Below, piece after piece: positions 33,475-43,754 of a stretch of DNA of 64,000 bases (positions within the stretch are counted from its first letter, which is position 1; each line of letters starts with the position of its first letter). The notes beneath the pieces are model-generated. The model had not been told where the DNA came from. It worked only from the letters and a program-made list of their open reading frames with translations, and did no database searches. The stretch lies in assembly GCF_041227145.1 (NCBI RefSeq), contig NZ_JBGFSP010000009.1:62001-126000 (forward strand), given 5' to 3'. Both the position numbers and the translations under genes were made by a program. This DNA is from Bacteroides sp. AN502(2024). GTDB lineage: Bacteria; Bacteroidota; Bacteroidia; Bacteroidales; Bacteroidaceae.

Positions 33475-34251
33475 ATGAAGAAATTTATTTTAGATCTGAC
33501 AGTGACCGAGAATATCAGATTGCATGCAAACTATGTATTGCTAAAATTGACCTCTCAGTCATTACTGCCCGAAATGTTACCTGGACAGTTTGCCGAACTC
33601 CGTGTGGATGGTTCGCCTACTACATTCTTACGGCGTCCCATTTCTATTAATTTTGTAGATAAACAGCGAAATGAGGTCTGGTTTCTAATCCAGCTGGTTG
33701 GTGATGGAACAAGACGTTTGGCAGATGTTAGTCCCGGTGGAACAATAAATGTAGTGCTTCCGCTGGGAAATGCATATACAATACCTTTGGAGGCTTCTGA
33801 TAAGCTCTTATTAGTTGGTGGAGGTGTCGGAACAGCACCTATGCTTTATTTAGGTGAGCAGTTGGTTAAAAAGGGGCATAAACCTACATTCCTGTTAGGT
33901 GCCCGCAGCGATAAAGATCTGTTGCAGTTAGAAGAGTTTGCCAAATATGGAGAGGTGTATACTACTACGGAAGATGGTAGCCATGGAGAAAAAGGATATG
34001 TTACTCAACATTCTATATTAAATAAGGTACGGTTTGAGCAGATTTATACTTGTGGCCCCAAACCGATGATGATGGCTGTGGCAAAATATGCCAAGAGCAA
34101 TCAGATAGAATGTGAAGTATCTTTGGAAAATACAATGGCTTGTGGTATCGGAGCATGTTTATGCTGTGTGGAAAATACGACAGAAGGTCATTTATGTGTA
34201 TGTAAAGAAGGTCCTGTTTTTAATATAAATAAACTACTATGGCAGATTTGA
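33475..34251 (+). CDS. pyrK: Dihydroorotate dehydrogenase B, electron transfer subunit
   Basis: The FAD and 2Fe-2S subunit that passes electrons from PyrD to NAD+. From the ATG at 33475 it is 258 aa. The frame reaches back to 33436, but that overlaps a TATCTTTG -7 element (33431-33438), so the shorter start is preferred. FAD-binding [14 protein letters not shown]-binding [19 protein letters not shown], and the iron-sulphur cysteines in [11 protein letters not shown] and [11 protein letters not shown] are all seen. It overlaps pyrD by 13 bp; pyrK-pyrD act as one complex in pyrimidine synthesis. Confidence 0.93.
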   Translation: MKKFILDLTVTENIRLHANYVLLKLTSQSLLPEMLPGQFAELRVDGSPTTFLRRPISINFVDKQRNEVWFLIQLVGDGTRRLADVSPGGTINVVLPLGNAYTIPLEASDKLLLVGGGVGTAPMLYLGEQLVKKGHKPTFLLGARSDKDLLQLEEFAKYGEVYTTTEDGSHGEKGYVTQHSILNKVRFEQIYTCGPKPMMMAVAKYAKSNQIECEVSLENTMACGIGACLCCVENTTEGHLCVCKEGPVFNINKLLWQI

Positions 34252-35150
34252 GTGTAAACATTGGTGAATTACGAATGAAAAACCCGGTGATGACAGCATC
34301 CGGTACATTTGGATATGGTGAAGAGTTCTCCGACTTCATTGATATAGCGCGAATAGGCGGTATTATTGTAAAAGGGACTACTCTTCACAAACGTGAAGGA
34401 AACCCTTATCCGCGTATGGCGGAGACTCCTTCCGGGATGTTAAATGCTGTGGGACTGCAAAATAAGGGTGTTGATTACTTTGTGAAGCATATATATCCCC
34501 GTATAAAAGACATCCAAACGAATATGATTGTAAACGTTTCAGGAGCTGCTATCGAAGATTATGTAAAAACAGCTGAAATCATTAATGAGCTTGACAAAAT
34601 TACTGCTATAGAATTAAACATCTCTTGCCCTAATGTGAAGCAAGGTGGTATGGCTTTTGGTGTGTCAGCAAAAGGAGCTTCAGAAGTAGTAAAAGCTGTG
34701 CGTTCAGTTTACAAAAAGACACTTATCGTAAAACTCTCCCCAAACGTTACGGACATCACTGAAATAGCTCGTGCAGCAGAAGAAAGTGGTGCAGATAGTG
34801 TGTCATTAATCAATACATTGCTGGGTATGGCGATTGATGCGGAACGTAAACGCCCTATTTTATCAACTATAACAGGCGGAATGTCGGGAGCAGCCGTAAA
34901 ACCGATCGCGTTACGTATGGTATGGCAGGTTGCTAAGGAGGTAAATATTCCTGTCATTGGATTGGGAGGTATTATGAACTGGAAGGATGCTGTCGAATTT
35001 ATGCTTGCAGGTGCGACAGCCATCCAGATTGGTACAGCAAATTTCATAGATCCTGCTGTTACTATCAAAGTGGAAGATGGTATAAATAATTACTTAGAAA
35101 GACACGGATGTAAGTCTGTAAAGGAAATAATTGGTGCGCTTGAGGTATAA
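34239..35150 (+). CDS. pyrD: Dihydroorotate dehydrogenase B, catalytic subunit
   Basis: Oxidises dihydroorotate to orotate in de novo pyrimidine synthesis, with FMN. 303 aa, class 1B. Marks: [39 protein letters not shown], the active-site cysteine in [23 protein letters not shown], and the FMN phosphate loops [11 protein letters not shown] and [12 protein letters not shown]. It works with PyrK just upstream, so electrons go to NAD+. The ATG lies inside the end of pyrK. Confidence 0.95.
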   Translation: MADLSVNIGELRMKNPVMTASGTFGYGEEFSDFIDIARIGGIIVKGTTLHKREGNPYPRMAETPSGMLNAVGLQNKGVDYFVKHIYPRIKDIQTNMIVNVSGAAIEDYVKTAEIINELDKITAIELNISCPNVKQGGMAFGVSAKGASEVVKAVRSVYKKTLIVKLSPNVTDITEIARAAEESGADSVSLINTLLGMAIDAERKRPILSTITGGMSGAAVKPIALRMVWQVAKEVNIPVIGLGGIMNWKDAVEFMLAGATAIQIGTANFIDPAVTIKVEDGINNYLERHGCKSVKEIIGALEV

Positions 35151-35321
35151 TTGAAAACATACACTAGCCCTTCGCATTAAGTTTGCAAGAAAAATGCTAT
35201 TTCCCTTTAAAATAAAGAAAGGATAAACAAGTAGATAATAGCAGATGAAAAAGAAGTTTGTGTTTAGAGGAATCGGCTACGTTCAGAATCTTTAGGGACA
35301 TTCATTAAATATTATAAAATG
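35151..35321. other. Spacer after pyrD
   Basis: About 170 bases between the pyrD stop and its apparent terminator. No open frame or clear structure is seen. Confidence 0.35.
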
Positions 35322-35368
35322 AGCCAACTAATTCATACACAAATTATTGCGAATTAGTTGGCTTTTTA
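35322..35368 (+). terminator. Terminator downstream of pyrKD
   Basis: AGCCAACTAATTC (35322-35334) pairs with GAATTAGTTGGCT (35351-35363) and is followed by T residues. The neighbouring IS element begins just beyond it. Confidence 0.8.
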
Positions 35369-35381
35369 GTATCTTTAGGTA

Positions 35382-36958
35382 TTCCCCCGAAAACAAGGTT
35401 TGACGGCCCAAACGGGGGAAATTCCCCAACTAAGATATGGCTAAGATAGAAAAAATTTCAGAAATCCACCCAACTTTGGGCTTTACAGAATTTGATATTC
35501 TGGAAAAATACCGCAAGAGTTTTCATGAGAGTGAGCTTGGCAGGCTTCATTCGGTCTTTCCATTTGATCGTATGGCAAAAGCCGCAGGCCTGTCTGAACA
35601 ACGTTTGGGCCGCAGGAACATATTCAGTCCTTCCGCAAAGATCGCCCTTATGGTCCTGAAGGCATACACCGGATTCTCCGACAGGAAACTGTTGGAACAT
35701 CTGAACGGGAACATACACTACCAGATGTTCTGTGGAATCATGATCCCCCCGTCCCTTCCCATAACCAACTTCAAGATAGTCAGTGGCATCCGTAATGAGA
35801 TAGCATCCCGCCTTGACATTGATTCCTTCCAGGAGATCCTGGCTTCACACTGGAAACCTTATCTTGATAACCTTCACGTCTGCATGACCGATGCCACATG
35901 CTATGAGAGCCACATGCGTTTTCCTACGGACATGAAACTCCTTTGGGAAAGCATCGAATGGCTCTACAGGCATATATGCCGGCATTGCAGGGATCTGGGC
36001 ATAAGGCGTCCGCGCAACAAATACAGGAATGTGGCGGAATCCTATCTGTCCTACTGCAAGAAAAGAAAGAGGAGAGCTTCAAGGACAAGAATGCTTAAGC
36101 GCCGTATGATCAAGCTTCTTGAAAAGCTCCTCAGTCAAAGGGATGGGCTCCATAGCGAGTACGGTGCTTTACTCCGATATACACAGGATTACCATAAGCG
36201 TCTTTCCATCATCAGAAAGGTGCTTGTACAGGAAAAGGAAATGTTTGAAGGGCGAAAAGTCAGTGACCGCATCATAAGCATCGACCGTCATTATGTACGT
36301 CCCATCGTCAGAGGCAAGGAAACCAAGTCCGTCGAGTTCGGTGCAAAGGTCAATAATATACAGATAGACGGCATATCGTTCATCGAACACCTCTCGTTCA
36401 AGGCTTTCAATGAGGGGATACGCTTGAAGGACTGTATCCGTATGCAGCAGAAGCTGATGAATGTAAGGGTAAGATGTGTGGCTGCCGATTCCATATATGC
36501 CAATAATGCCAACAGAAAGTTCTGTACTAAATATGGGATATCCACATCCTTTGTGCGCAAGGGAAGGGAGGGCAAAGATGAGCCTTTGAGGAAGCTGCTT
36601 AGAAGCGAACTCTCAAAAGAAAGGGCCACACGGCTTGAAGGAAGCTTCGGCACTCAAAAGCAACATTACTCGCTCGCAAGGATAAAGGCAAGGAACAAGA
36701 AGACGGAAATCCTGTGGATTTTCTTCGGAATACATACAGCAAATGCCATACTGATGATTGACAAGATCAGGAACAGAACGGGGAAAGCTGCATGATATGA
36801 GTTTACTGAAAGAATCAGAAGAGGTCAGAAGACTTCTTCCGGAACTTCATGTATTGTCAGATAAGAGTATATGAGAATATACAGAAAAATGACAATAATA
36901 ATGGCATATGAAGTGATTATACTCTATCATCTTCATATGCCATGGTATTTGGGGGGAA
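35382..36958 (+). mobile_element. IS5/IS1182-type insertion sequence
   Basis: The transposase gene is bounded by short inverted ends, TTCCCCC.AAA (from 35382) and its inverse (to 36958). No clear target duplication is seen, so exact limits are approximate. The left end also has an internal inverted repeat TTCCCCCG/CGGGGGAA (35382-35389 and 35413-35420) just before the transposase start. A hairpin GGCATATGAAG/CTTCATATGCC lies at 36903-36942 near the right end. Confidence 0.65.
35437..36795 (+). CDS. DDE transposase, IS5/IS1182 superfamily
   Basis: A 452-aa transposase. The N-terminal DUF772-like domain (about 55-130: SPSAKIALMVLKAYTGFSDRKL) is followed by a DDE core with Asp152 (VCMTDATCYESH), a long basic helical insertion (about 190-270), Asp351 (CVAADSIYANN) and Glu401 (TRLEGSFGTQKQHY). 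The frame is intact, so it may be functional. Subfamily assignment is tentative, since IS1182 and IS5 share this layout. Confidence 0.85.
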   Translation: MAKIEKISEIHPTLGFTEFDILEKYRKSFHESELGRLHSVFPFDRMAKAAGLSEQRLGRRNIFSPSAKIALMVLKAYTGFSDRKLLEHLNGNIHYQMFCGIMIPPSLPITNFKIVSGIRNEIASRLDIDSFQEILASHWKPYLDNLHVCMTDATCYESHMRFPTDMKLLWESIEWLYRHICRHCRDLGIRRPRNKYRNVAESYLSYCKKRKRRASRTRMLKRRMIKLLEKLLSQRDGLHSEYGALLRYTQDYHKRLSIIRKVLVQEKEMFEGRKVSDRIISIDRHYVRPIVRGKETKSVEFGAKVNNIQIDGISFIEHLSFKAFNEGIRLKDCIRMQQKLMNVRVRCVAADSIYANNANRKFCTKYGISTSFVRKGREGKDEPLRKLLRSELSKERATRLEGSFGTQKQHYSLARIKARNKKTEILWIFFGIHTANAILMIDKIRNRTGKAA

Positions 36959-36989
36959 CATTTACTGAATATTCCTCTTTAGGCTGAAG

Positions 36990-37040
36990 GCAAAATAAAA
37001 ACGACGGTGAGTATTACGCATATTCTCACCGTCGTTTTTA
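36990..37040. terminator. Bidirectional terminator for trmD
   Basis: AAAAACGACGGTGAG (about 36997-37011) pairs with CTCACCGTCGTTTTT (37025-37039), with T-runs on both sides when read on either strand. It lies 14 bp after the trmD stop and also ends read-through from the IS. Confidence 0.85.
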
Positions 37041-37053
37041 TTTACAATTTGTT

Positions 37054-37731
37054 TTATTCCTCTAATAGGTCAGGACGAAGTTTCCTGGTGCGTTCCAGGG
37101 ATTGTTGCAGTTCCCACTCTTTGATCTTTGCTTCATGCCCGGATAATAGAATATCGGGAACTTTCCAGCCTTTATAATCAGCAGGTCGTGTATATACAGG
37201 TGCTGCTAGCAAATTATCCTGAAAAGAATCGGAAAGTGCAGATTGTTCATCAGAAATGACTCCGGGGATGATGCGTATGATAGCATCTGCCATCACTGCT
37301 GCCGCCAGTTCTCCTCCTGTTAATACATAATCACCGATGCTGATTTCTTTAGTTATCAAATGTTCGCGAATACGATAATCGATGCCTTTGAAGTGTCCAC
37401 AAAGAATAATGAGATTCTGTGCTAGAGAGAGTGTGTTAGCCATCGGTTGGTTGAATTGCTCTCCGTCAGGGGTCGTGAAGATAACTTCATTATAGGCACG
37501 TTCTGCCTTTAAAGCATTGATGCAGCGTTCGATAGGTTCTATTTTCATCACCATCCCGGCAAATCCTCCAAAAGGATAATCATCGACACGACGATATTTA
37601 TCTTCGGTATAATCACGTAAATTGTGAATGTGTATTTCTGCAAGTCCTTTATCTTGAGCTCGTTTCATAATAGAACAATCGAAGAAACCTTCAATCATTT
37701 GAGGTAAAACTGTTATAATATCAATACGCAT
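37054..37731 (-). CDS. trmD: tRNA (guanine-37-N1) methyltransferase
   Basis: A SPOUT-class methyltransferase that makes m1G37 in tRNAs with G36, preventing +1 frameshifting. 225 aa, normal. The trefoil-knot SAM site is seen as [37 protein letters not shown] and IIPGVI, and the N-terminus starts [17 protein letters not shown]. It is divergent from ligA across a short spacer with -7 elements on both strands. Confidence 0.96.
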   Translation of the reverse strand: MRIDIITVLPQMIEGFFDCSIMKRAQDKGLAEIHIHNLRDYTEDKYRRVDDYPFGGFAGMVMKIEPIERCINALKAERAYNEVIFTTPDGEQFNQPMANTLSLAQNLIILCGHFKGIDYRIREHLITKEISIGDYVLTGGELAAAVMADAIIRIIPGVISDEQSALSDSFQDNLLAAPVYTRPADYKGWKVPDILLSGHEAKIKEWELQQSLERTRKLRPDLLEE

Positions 37732-37748
37732 AATCTTTTAATTTTTCG

Positions 37749-37786
37749 CAAAAGTACAAATATTCAAAGATAAACATGTATTTTTG
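37749..37786. promoter_or_regulatory. Divergent promoter region trmD/ligA
   Basis: Minus-strand -7 candidates TACTTTTG (37749-37756) and TATCTTTG (37765-37772) face trmD, and plus-strand TATTTTTG (37779-37786) faces ligA. The 75-bp spacer therefore holds overlapping opposed promoters. Confidence 0.45.
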
Positions 37787-37806
37787 CCTTAAACAATCGA
37801 AGAAAT

Positions 37807-39807
37807 ATGGATATAAAAGAAACAATAGAGGAATTGCGTGCCGAACTTCACCGGCATAATTATAATTATTATGTGTTGAATGCCCCTGAAATCTCGGATA
37901 AAGAGTTTGATGATAAGATGCGTGAACTTCAGGATCTGGAACAAGCACATCCTGAATATAAAGATGAAAATTCGCCCACTATGCGCGTGGGGAGCGACTT
38001 GAATAAGAATTTCACGCAAGTGGCCCATAAATATCCTATGCTGTCATTGGCAAATACATATTCGGAAGCGGAAGTGACGGACTTCTACGATCGTGTCCGT
38101 AAAGCGCTAAATGAGGATTTCGAAATTTGTTGTGAAATGAAGTATGACGGTACTTCTATTTCATTGACCTATGAAAATGGGAAGTTGATTCGTGCCGTTA
38201 CCCGTGGAGATGGAGAAAAGGGTGATGATGTGACGGATAATGTGAAAACAATCCGTTCTATTCCGCTTGTATTGCACGGTGATAATTATCCTGCTTCTTT
38301 TGAGATACGTGGGGAAATTCTTATGCCATGGGAAGTGTTTGAAGAGTTGAACCGGGAGAAAGAGGCGCGTGAAGAACCACTTTTTGCCAATCCCAGAAAT
38401 GCGGCATCTGGAACATTGAAGTTGCAGAATTCTTCTATTGTAGCTTCTCGCAAGCTGGATGCTTATTTATATTATTTATTGGGAGATAATCTACCTTGTG
38501 ACGGACATTATGAAAATCTTCAGGAAGCGGCAAAATGGGGTTTTAAAATCTCTGATTTAACGCGTAAGTGCCAGACATTGGAGGAAGTCTTTGATTTTAT
38601 CAACTATTGGGATGTAGAACGTAAGAATTTGCCGGTTGCCACAGATGGGATTGTCTTGAAAGTGAACAGTTTGAGGCAACAGAAGAATCTGGGTTTTACG
38701 GCTAAGTCTCCTCGATGGGCTATTGCTTATAAATTTCAGGCAGAACGTGCATTGACCCGATTGAATAAGGTGACATATCAGGTAGGAAGAACCGGAGCAA
38801 TCACTCCGGTAGCTAATCTAGACCCTGTACAGCTTTCAGGAACTGTTGTAAAACGTGCGTCTTTGCATAATGCGGATATCATCGAAGGACTTGATTTGCA
38901 TATCGGAGACATGGTTTATGTAGAAAAAGGTGGTGAAATTATTCCTAAGATTACGGGTGTAGATAAAGATGCACGTAGTTTTATGCTTGGGGAGAAGGTT
39001 CGATTCATTGTCAATTGTCCCGAATGTGGTAGTAAATTAGTCAGGTATGAAGGGGAAGCTGCTCATTATTGCCCCAATGAGACAGCATGTCCTCCTCAAA
39101 TCAAAGGTAAAATAGAGCATTTTATTAGTCGAAAGGCTATGGATATTGATGGATTGGGACCGGAAACTGTGGATATGTTCTATCGCATGGGATTAATTAA
39201 AAATACGGCCGATTTATATAAACTTACAGCTGATGATATCAAGGGCTTAGATCGTATGGGAGAAAAATCGGCGGAGAACATTATAACAGGGATTGTACAA
39301 AGTAAAACTGTTCCTTTCGAACGTGTTATTTTTGCCTTGGGAATTCGTTTTGTCGGTGAAACTGTGGCCAAAAAGATAGCAAAATCGTTTGAGAATATAG
39401 ATGATTTGCAACAGGCAGATCTTGAGAAATTGGTAAGCATTGATGAAATCGGAGAAAAAATAGCCCAAAGTATACTTGCATATTTTGCCAATGAGTCTAA
39501 TCGTGAGTTAGTTAGCAAGCTAAAGGAGGCCGGACTACAGCTTTATCGCACCGAGGAAGATTTAAGCGGATACACGGATAAGTTAGCGGGACAGTCTATC
39601 GTTATCAGTGGTGTATTTGTTCACCATTCACGTGACGAATATAAAGAGCTTATCGAGAAAAACGGAGGGAAAAATGTAGGAAGCATTTCTGCGAAAACAA
39701 GTTTTATACTTGCTGGAGATAATATGGGACCTGCAAAGCTCGAAAAAGCAAAAAAACTTGGAGTAACCATATTAAGCGAAGACGAATTTCTGAAACTTAT
39801 ATCGTGA
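37807..39807 (+). CDS. ligA: NAD-dependent DNA ligase
   Basis: Seals nicks in replication and repair using NAD+. 666 aa, full length. The Ia domain and adenylation domain have the AMP-accepting Lys112 (EMKYDGTS). An OB fold follows, then a four-cysteine zinc finger (CPECGSK and [10 protein letters not shown], about 402-430), helix-hairpin-helix repeats (about 440-580) and a C-terminal BRCT domain (about 590-666). The gene is monocistronic or runs into dapA, whose start is 59 bp downstream but has its own -7 candidate. Confidence 0.97.
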   Translation: MDIKETIEELRAELHRHNYNYYVLNAPEISDKEFDDKMRELQDLEQAHPEYKDENSPTMRVGSDLNKNFTQVAHKYPMLSLANTYSEAEVTDFYDRVRKALNEDFEICCEMKYDGTSISLTYENGKLIRAVTRGDGEKGDDVTDNVKTIRSIPLVLHGDNYPASFEIRGEILMPWEVFEELNREKEAREEPLFANPRNAASGTLKLQNSSIVASRKLDAYLYYLLGDNLPCDGHYENLQEAAKWGFKISDLTRKCQTLEEVFDFINYWDVERKNLPVATDGIVLKVNSLRQQKNLGFTAKSPRWAIAYKFQAERALTRLNKVTYQVGRTGAITPVANLDPVQLSGTVVKRASLHNADIIEGLDLHIGDMVYVEKGGEIIPKITGVDKDARSFMLGEKVRFIVNCPECGSKLVRYEGEAAHYCPNETACPPQIKGKIEHFISRKAMDIDGLGPETVDMFYRMGLIKNTADLYKLTADDIKGLDRMGEKSAENIITGIVQSKTVPFERVIFALGIRFVGETVAKKIAKSFENIDDLQQADLEKLVSIDEIGEKIAQSILAYFANESNRELVSKLKEAGLQLYRTEEDLSGYTDKLAGQSIVISGVFVHHSRDEYKELIEKNGGKNVGSISAKTSFILAGDNMGPAKLEKAKKLGVTILSEDEFLKLIS

Positions 39808-39824
39808 GATAAGAAAAATATTCG

Positions 39825-39832
39825 TACTTTTG
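39825..39832 (+). promoter_or_regulatory. Candidate -7 element for dapA
   Basis: TACTTTTG fits TAnnTTTG, 34 bases before the dapA ATG. No exact -33 TTTG at the expected distance. Confidence 0.4.
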
Positions 39833-39866
39833 CGACTAAATAAATTAGAGATTATAATTAAAACTC

Positions 39867-40760
39867 ATGATACAGACTAAATTGAAAGGAATGGGGGTAG
39901 CACTGATTACTCCTTTCAAAGAGGATGAGAGCGTTGACTACGATGCGTTAATGCGTATGGTAGACTATCTGTTACAGAATAATGCGGATTTCTTGTGTGT
40001 GCTGGGGACTACAGCTGAAACACCAACTCTGACCGAGGAAGAAAAGAAAACTATAAAAAAGATGGTAATTGACCGCGTTAACGGAAGAATTCCTATTCTG
40101 TTGGGTGTAGGTGGTAATAACACTTGCGCTATTGTAGAAACATTGAAAAACGATGATTTTACAGGAGTTGATGCTATATTGTCTGTTGTGCCGTATTATA
40201 ACAAACCTTCTCAAGAAGGTATTTATCAGCATTATAAAGCGATTGCGGAAGCTACGGAGCTTCCCATTGTGTTGTATAATGTTCCTGGACGTACGGGAGT
40301 AAATATGACTGCTGAAACTACTTTGCGGATTGCTCGTGATTTTAATAATGTAGTGGCTATTAAAGAAGCATCCGGCAATATTACTCAAATGGATGATATT
40401 ATTAAAAATAAGCCGGAAAATTTCAATGTAATCTCCGGAGATGATGGTATAACCTTTCCTCTTATTACGTTGGGAGCCGTTGGTGTGATTTCGGTAATAG
40501 GTAATGCTTTTCCTCGTGAATTTAGCCGTATGACGCGCTTGGCGCTTCAAGGAGACTTTGCCAATGCATTAACCATTCACCATCGATTCACGGAATTATT
40601 CAATTTATTATTTGTTGATGGAAATCCGGCAGGGGTAAAATCAATGTTGAATGCCATGGGTATGATCGAAAATAAACTTCGGTTACCACTAGTTCCTACT
40701 CGCATTACTACATTTGAGGCAATACGTAAGGTTTTGAATGAATTGAATATTAAATGCTGA
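39867..40760 (+). CDS. dapA: 4-hydroxy-tetrahydrodipicolinate synthase
   Basis: Condenses pyruvate and aspartate semialdehyde, the first step committed to lysine and diaminopimelate for peptidoglycan. 297 aa TIM barrel. The Schiff-base lysine is Lys166 (VAIKEASGN), Tyr137 is in VLYNVPGRTGVN, and the GTTAET threonines are at 48-49. It ends 37 bp before a long palindromic terminator. Nothing unusual is seen. Confidence 0.95.
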   Translation: MIQTKLKGMGVALITPFKEDESVDYDALMRMVDYLLQNNADFLCVLGTTAETPTLTEEEKKTIKKMVIDRVNGRIPILLGVGGNNTCAIVETLKNDDFTGVDAILSVVPYYNKPSQEGIYQHYKAIAEATELPIVLYNVPGRTGVNMTAETTLRIARDFNNVVAIKEASGNITQMDDIIKNKPENFNVISGDDGITFPLITLGAVGVISVIGNAFPREFSRMTRLALQGDFANALTIHHRFTELFNLLFVDGNPAGVKSMLNAMGMIENKLRLPLVPTRITTFEAIRKVLNELNIKC

Positions 40761-40797
40761 TACTTCTTCAGCGAGAACTCATAATAAACATCTAAGT

Positions 40798-40853
40798 GTT
40801 TAAAATAAATATCCCAATGATTGAATTCAATCATTGGGATATTTATTTTAAAC
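40798..40853. terminator. 56-bp perfect palindrome after dapA
   Basis: Each arm is 28 bases without a mismatch and with no loop (centre at TTGAATTCAA). As RNA it forms a very stable hairpin ending in U-rich sequence, so it should terminate both strands, including transcripts from the tRNA-Arg side. The length and perfection exceed an ordinary terminator. Confidence 0.75.
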
Positions 40854-40938
40854 CTGCCTATGATTTATTTTTTGACACATGACATATTTCAACAAAGTGA
40901 AAAATAAAAATCCTCCGCATCAAATGTAGAGGATTTTG

Positions 40939-41012
40939 TGATCGCGACAGGATTCAAACCTGTAACCGGCTGATCCGTAGTCAGCTACTCTATTCAGTTG
41001 AGCTACGCGACC
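40939..41012 (-). tRNA. tRNA-Arg (anticodon ACG), copy 1
   Basis: The reverse complement gives a normal cloverleaf with anticodon loop CTACGGA (ACG), T-loop GGTTTGAATCC and acceptor GGTCGCG/CGCGATC; CCA is not encoded. A34 is expected to be converted to inosine. The third copy is identical. Confidence 0.95.
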
Positions 41013-41038
41013 TCAAATAATATAACTTGTAATTTTAG

Positions 41039-41112
41039 TGACCGCGACAGGATTCAAACCTGTAACCGGCTGATCCGTAGTCAGCTACTCTATTCAGTTG
41101 AGCTACGCGGCC
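41039..41112 (-). tRNA. tRNA-Arg (anticodon ACG), copy 2
   Basis: The same as its neighbours except that acceptor pair 3-70 is C-G instead of T-A (GGCCGCG/CGCGGTC), a compensated change. Anticodon ACG. Confidence 0.95.
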
Positions 41113-41133
41113 ATTCAGTTAAATCAAAAAAAG

Positions 41134-41207
41134 TGATCGCGACAGGATTCAAACCTGTAACCGGCTGATCCGTAGTCAGCTACTCTATTCAGTTGAGCTA
41201 CGCGACC
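41134..41207 (-). tRNA. tRNA-Arg (anticodon ACG), copy 3
   Basis: Identical in the mature part to copy 1. It is the first of the three in the minus-strand transcript. Confidence 0.95.
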
Positions 41208-41285
41208 GTTATTTTGTTTTAACGGGTGCAAAGATACGGACTTTTCCCGAATTAACAAGCTTTTCAACGACTTTTTTGTAGAAAA

Positions 41286-43583
41286 TTATTCTATGAACCG
41301 ATAATTGAATAGTTGCAAACCTATACTTAGTCCGACATTCCACTCCCTTTTCGGTGAGCTATAATGATTTACATATGCTGAGATATCTCCAAAAGGCAAT
41401 TGACACACAACAGAAATTTCTCCTAAATATTCAAACTTAGAGAAAGCTTTCCCGTAATACGCTTTATTCAACGAATTTTTTTCAATTGGATAAATAGGCA
41501 TAAAACCATAAAATTCTCCCCGGAAATGGAACATCTGGCTCAAACGGTAAATAGGCCGAATGCCGGCTCCGGCAAATTGATTGGCACGAAAAGCTTCATT
41601 GTAGGTCAATTTGCTATGTATTGTAGGAGAAAACTCTCCTGCTTGCATCATTGTGGCCGTATAGTTCTCGGAGAAATTTTTGGAAGCATACAATGCTTTC
41701 AAATACCATCCTAAAACCCAATGTTCACTCATATTATGATATTTCTCTTTCATATAAGATAATTGTAGCCAGGAGTGATGGTCTTTATCGTTACTGGTCG
41801 TACTTCCTTCACCTGGATAGAATCGTTCTTTCCCAACGAAAATCTGGGCAACAAGAGCTTCTCTGTATCCACGTGTAGGGTATTGCTTAGAATTAAGGGT
41901 ACTTCCATTAAAACTAATTGATCCACCGAACAAATCATAGCGGCTTTTATCAAATTTATCATTTCCAAAGTCAATGACACTTTTTTGAAAATATTTATCC
42001 TCTATTTTTGCAATTCCTACCCCAAACTCTGCTCGCTTGCTCGAAAGGAAAGGTAATCCAACCTGTAATTTCAAAAAACGTTCGTCTTTCTGGTTAAAGG
42101 CTGGTTTGTTGTTTCGTGAAAAAAGCTTGTCCTTTTTAAAATAGTCGAAAGTACTGATTGAACCTATAAGGCGGTATGAAGTAGGAATGGCAGTGGCAAA
42201 GTCTATTTTTGCCATAAATTGCACGTTGTTATATACTTTTCCAAGTTGTCCGTCAAGAATAAACTCTTTGGCATAATAGTTTAAATCCTGATAGCTAAGT
42301 CCCAGATAGATCTGATTCGAATTGGAGGTAGATATATTACCTCCCAACCTTACAGCAAAATTATTTTCTAATTTGACTTTTAAATGTAGGTCATAAGTGT
42401 CATCTTCTGGGTTATAAATAGCATGTGGTATAATTTCAGAGATCATTTTATCCGATAGTAATCGAAAATAACCTTGTTTTAAATCTTCATAGGTGAATTC
42501 TTTATTATCTAATTTATGAATTTCTTTTTTAATATATGCTTGTTGTTGTGGATTAGCTCCATCAATAGTGATATTTTTAAAACGTAGTTCCGGGAAATTA
42601 CTACGGTATACCATTCTTCTCAAACGTATATTGTCCAAATTCACACGTCGGTGGATACGACTTTTGATAGAATCCATCATGCTGATGGTTCGATTATATC
42701 CTATGTCATGTAATTCGTCGATACGTTGAAAATCCATTAGGTTGACATTGTCATATTTGAACGTCATTAAAATACCCATAGAGTCAGGAATGGAATAATC
42801 GGTTTTCTGCATCACCATATTCTCAATTTGACTTATGAGGTCATTTTCCTTGGGTTTTGTAGGATTGGTTGATACAACGCTTCCTATGATGACATCCGGA
42901 TGGAAATCATCTCTCATTACATCTGTAGGAAAGTTATTATAGATGCCTCCATCGTAAGCTAATACATTGTCTATTTCAATAGGTTTAAACATGAAAGGGA
43001 AGCTCATGGAAGCTCTGACTGCATCTCCTAAATCACCCTCCTTCATGACTAACTGTTTTTTATTGTACACATCCGATGCAATGCAGCGGAAAGGAACGAA
43101 AAGTTTATCAAAATCTCCCTTACAAGCGGCCGTGGCACGAGCATATAGGTCAACAAACACGAGATTCATTTGAATCGGGTTGACAACGCTGGTGGGCAGG
43201 AATTGAGGTTTAAAACTCTTCAGTGAATCTTTGAATGAAAAACGAATATTGAAAAATTCGGGAGTAGGAAGATTCTTTTTGAAATGGTATACATATTTTT
43301 CTTCCACCTCTCCGGAATACCATCGTTTAAATTCTTCTGATTTGAGTAGCTCTACCATGTCATCAGGAGAATAACCCATGGCATACAAGGAACCGACAAT
43401 GGCTCCCATGGAAGTACCTGCAATGTAGTCAATAGGGATGTTATTTTCTTCCAATGCGCGGATGATGCCGATGTGTGTCATACCTTTAGCGCCACCACCG
43501 CTTAATACAAGTCCAACTTTTTGGGCATGGATAGCCGGAATAATCAGCCATAAAGTAATTAACACTAAAAAAAATTTTCTCAT
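41286..43583 (-). CDS. Patatin-like phospholipase fused to an Omp85-type barrel
   Basis: A 765-aa outer-membrane protein. A signal peptide (ending AIHAQ) is followed by a patatin domain with oxyanion loop SGGGAKG, nucleophile in GTSMG (Ser62 in the frame starting at 43595) and the catalytic Asp in AYDGGIYNNFP (Asp215). Then comes a POTRA-like segment (about 340-410) and a C-terminal surface-antigen/Omp85 barrel ending in an aromatic-rich strand. The PlpD type in Pseudomonas releases its lipase through such a barrel; the same is inferred here. I choose the ATG at 43583 because it puts the basic residues directly before the signal core. Confidence 0.88.
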   Translation of the reverse strand: MRKFFLVLITLWLIIPAIHAQKVGLVLSGGGAKGMTHIGIIRALEENNIPIDYIAGTSMGAIVGSLYAMGYSPDDMVELLKSEEFKRWYSGEVEEKYVYHFKKNLPTPEFFNIRFSFKDSLKSFKPQFLPTSVVNPIQMNLVFVDLYARATAACKGDFDKLFVPFRCIASDVYNKKQLVMKEGDLGDAVRASMSFPFMFKPIEIDNVLAYDGGIYNNFPTDVMRDDFHPDVIIGSVVSTNPTKPKENDLISQIENMVMQKTDYSIPDSMGILMTFKYDNVNLMDFQRIDELHDIGYNRTISMMDSIKSRIHRRVNLDNIRLRRMVYRSNFPELRFKNITIDGANPQQQAYIKKEIHKLDNKEFTYEDLKQGYFRLLSDKMISEIIPHAIYNPEDDTYDLHLKVKLENNFAVRLGGNISTSNSNQIYLGLSYQDLNYYAKEFILDGQLGKVYNNVQFMAKIDFATAIPTSYRLIGSISTFDYFKKDKLFSRNNKPAFNQKDERFLKLQVGLPFLSSKRAEFGVGIAKIEDKYFQKSVIDFGNDKFDKSRYDLFGGSISFNGSTLNSKQYPTRGYREALVAQIFVGKERFYPGEGSTTSNDKDHHSWLQLSYMKEKYHNMSEHWVLGWYLKALYASKNFSENYTATMMQAGEFSPTIHSKLTYNEAFRANQFAGAGIRPIYRLSQMFHFRGEFYGFMPIYPIEKNSLNKAYYGKAFSKFEYLGEISVVCQLPFGDISAYVNHYSSPKREWNVGLSIGLQLFNYRFIE

Positions 43584-43678
43584 AACCCAAATCAAACAAT
43601 TGAATTTTTTGTCTATTAAGTGTTCAAATATATATAATACTTTTCAATTAATCGATATTTTGCCGATCGTTTTAAATT

Positions 43679-43723
43679 GAAAAAGAGCATTGCAACGTAT
43701 ATTTAACGTTGAATGCTCTTTCT
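43679..43723 (-). terminator. Terminator of htpG
   Basis: AAAGAGCATT near 43682 pairs with AATGCTCTTT near 43721, with ACGT-containing inner arms. Read on the minus strand it ends in TTTTTC. It lies about 30 bp after the htpG stop. Confidence 0.7.
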
Positions 43724-43754
43724 TGAAGTATGTGTTATGTTTAAAGGGGCGATA

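Noticed and set aside
36976..36990. Third copy of the GCTGAAGGC leader motif near the trmD terminator
   Set aside because: Only about ten bases match, without any 22-bp units; likely chance.
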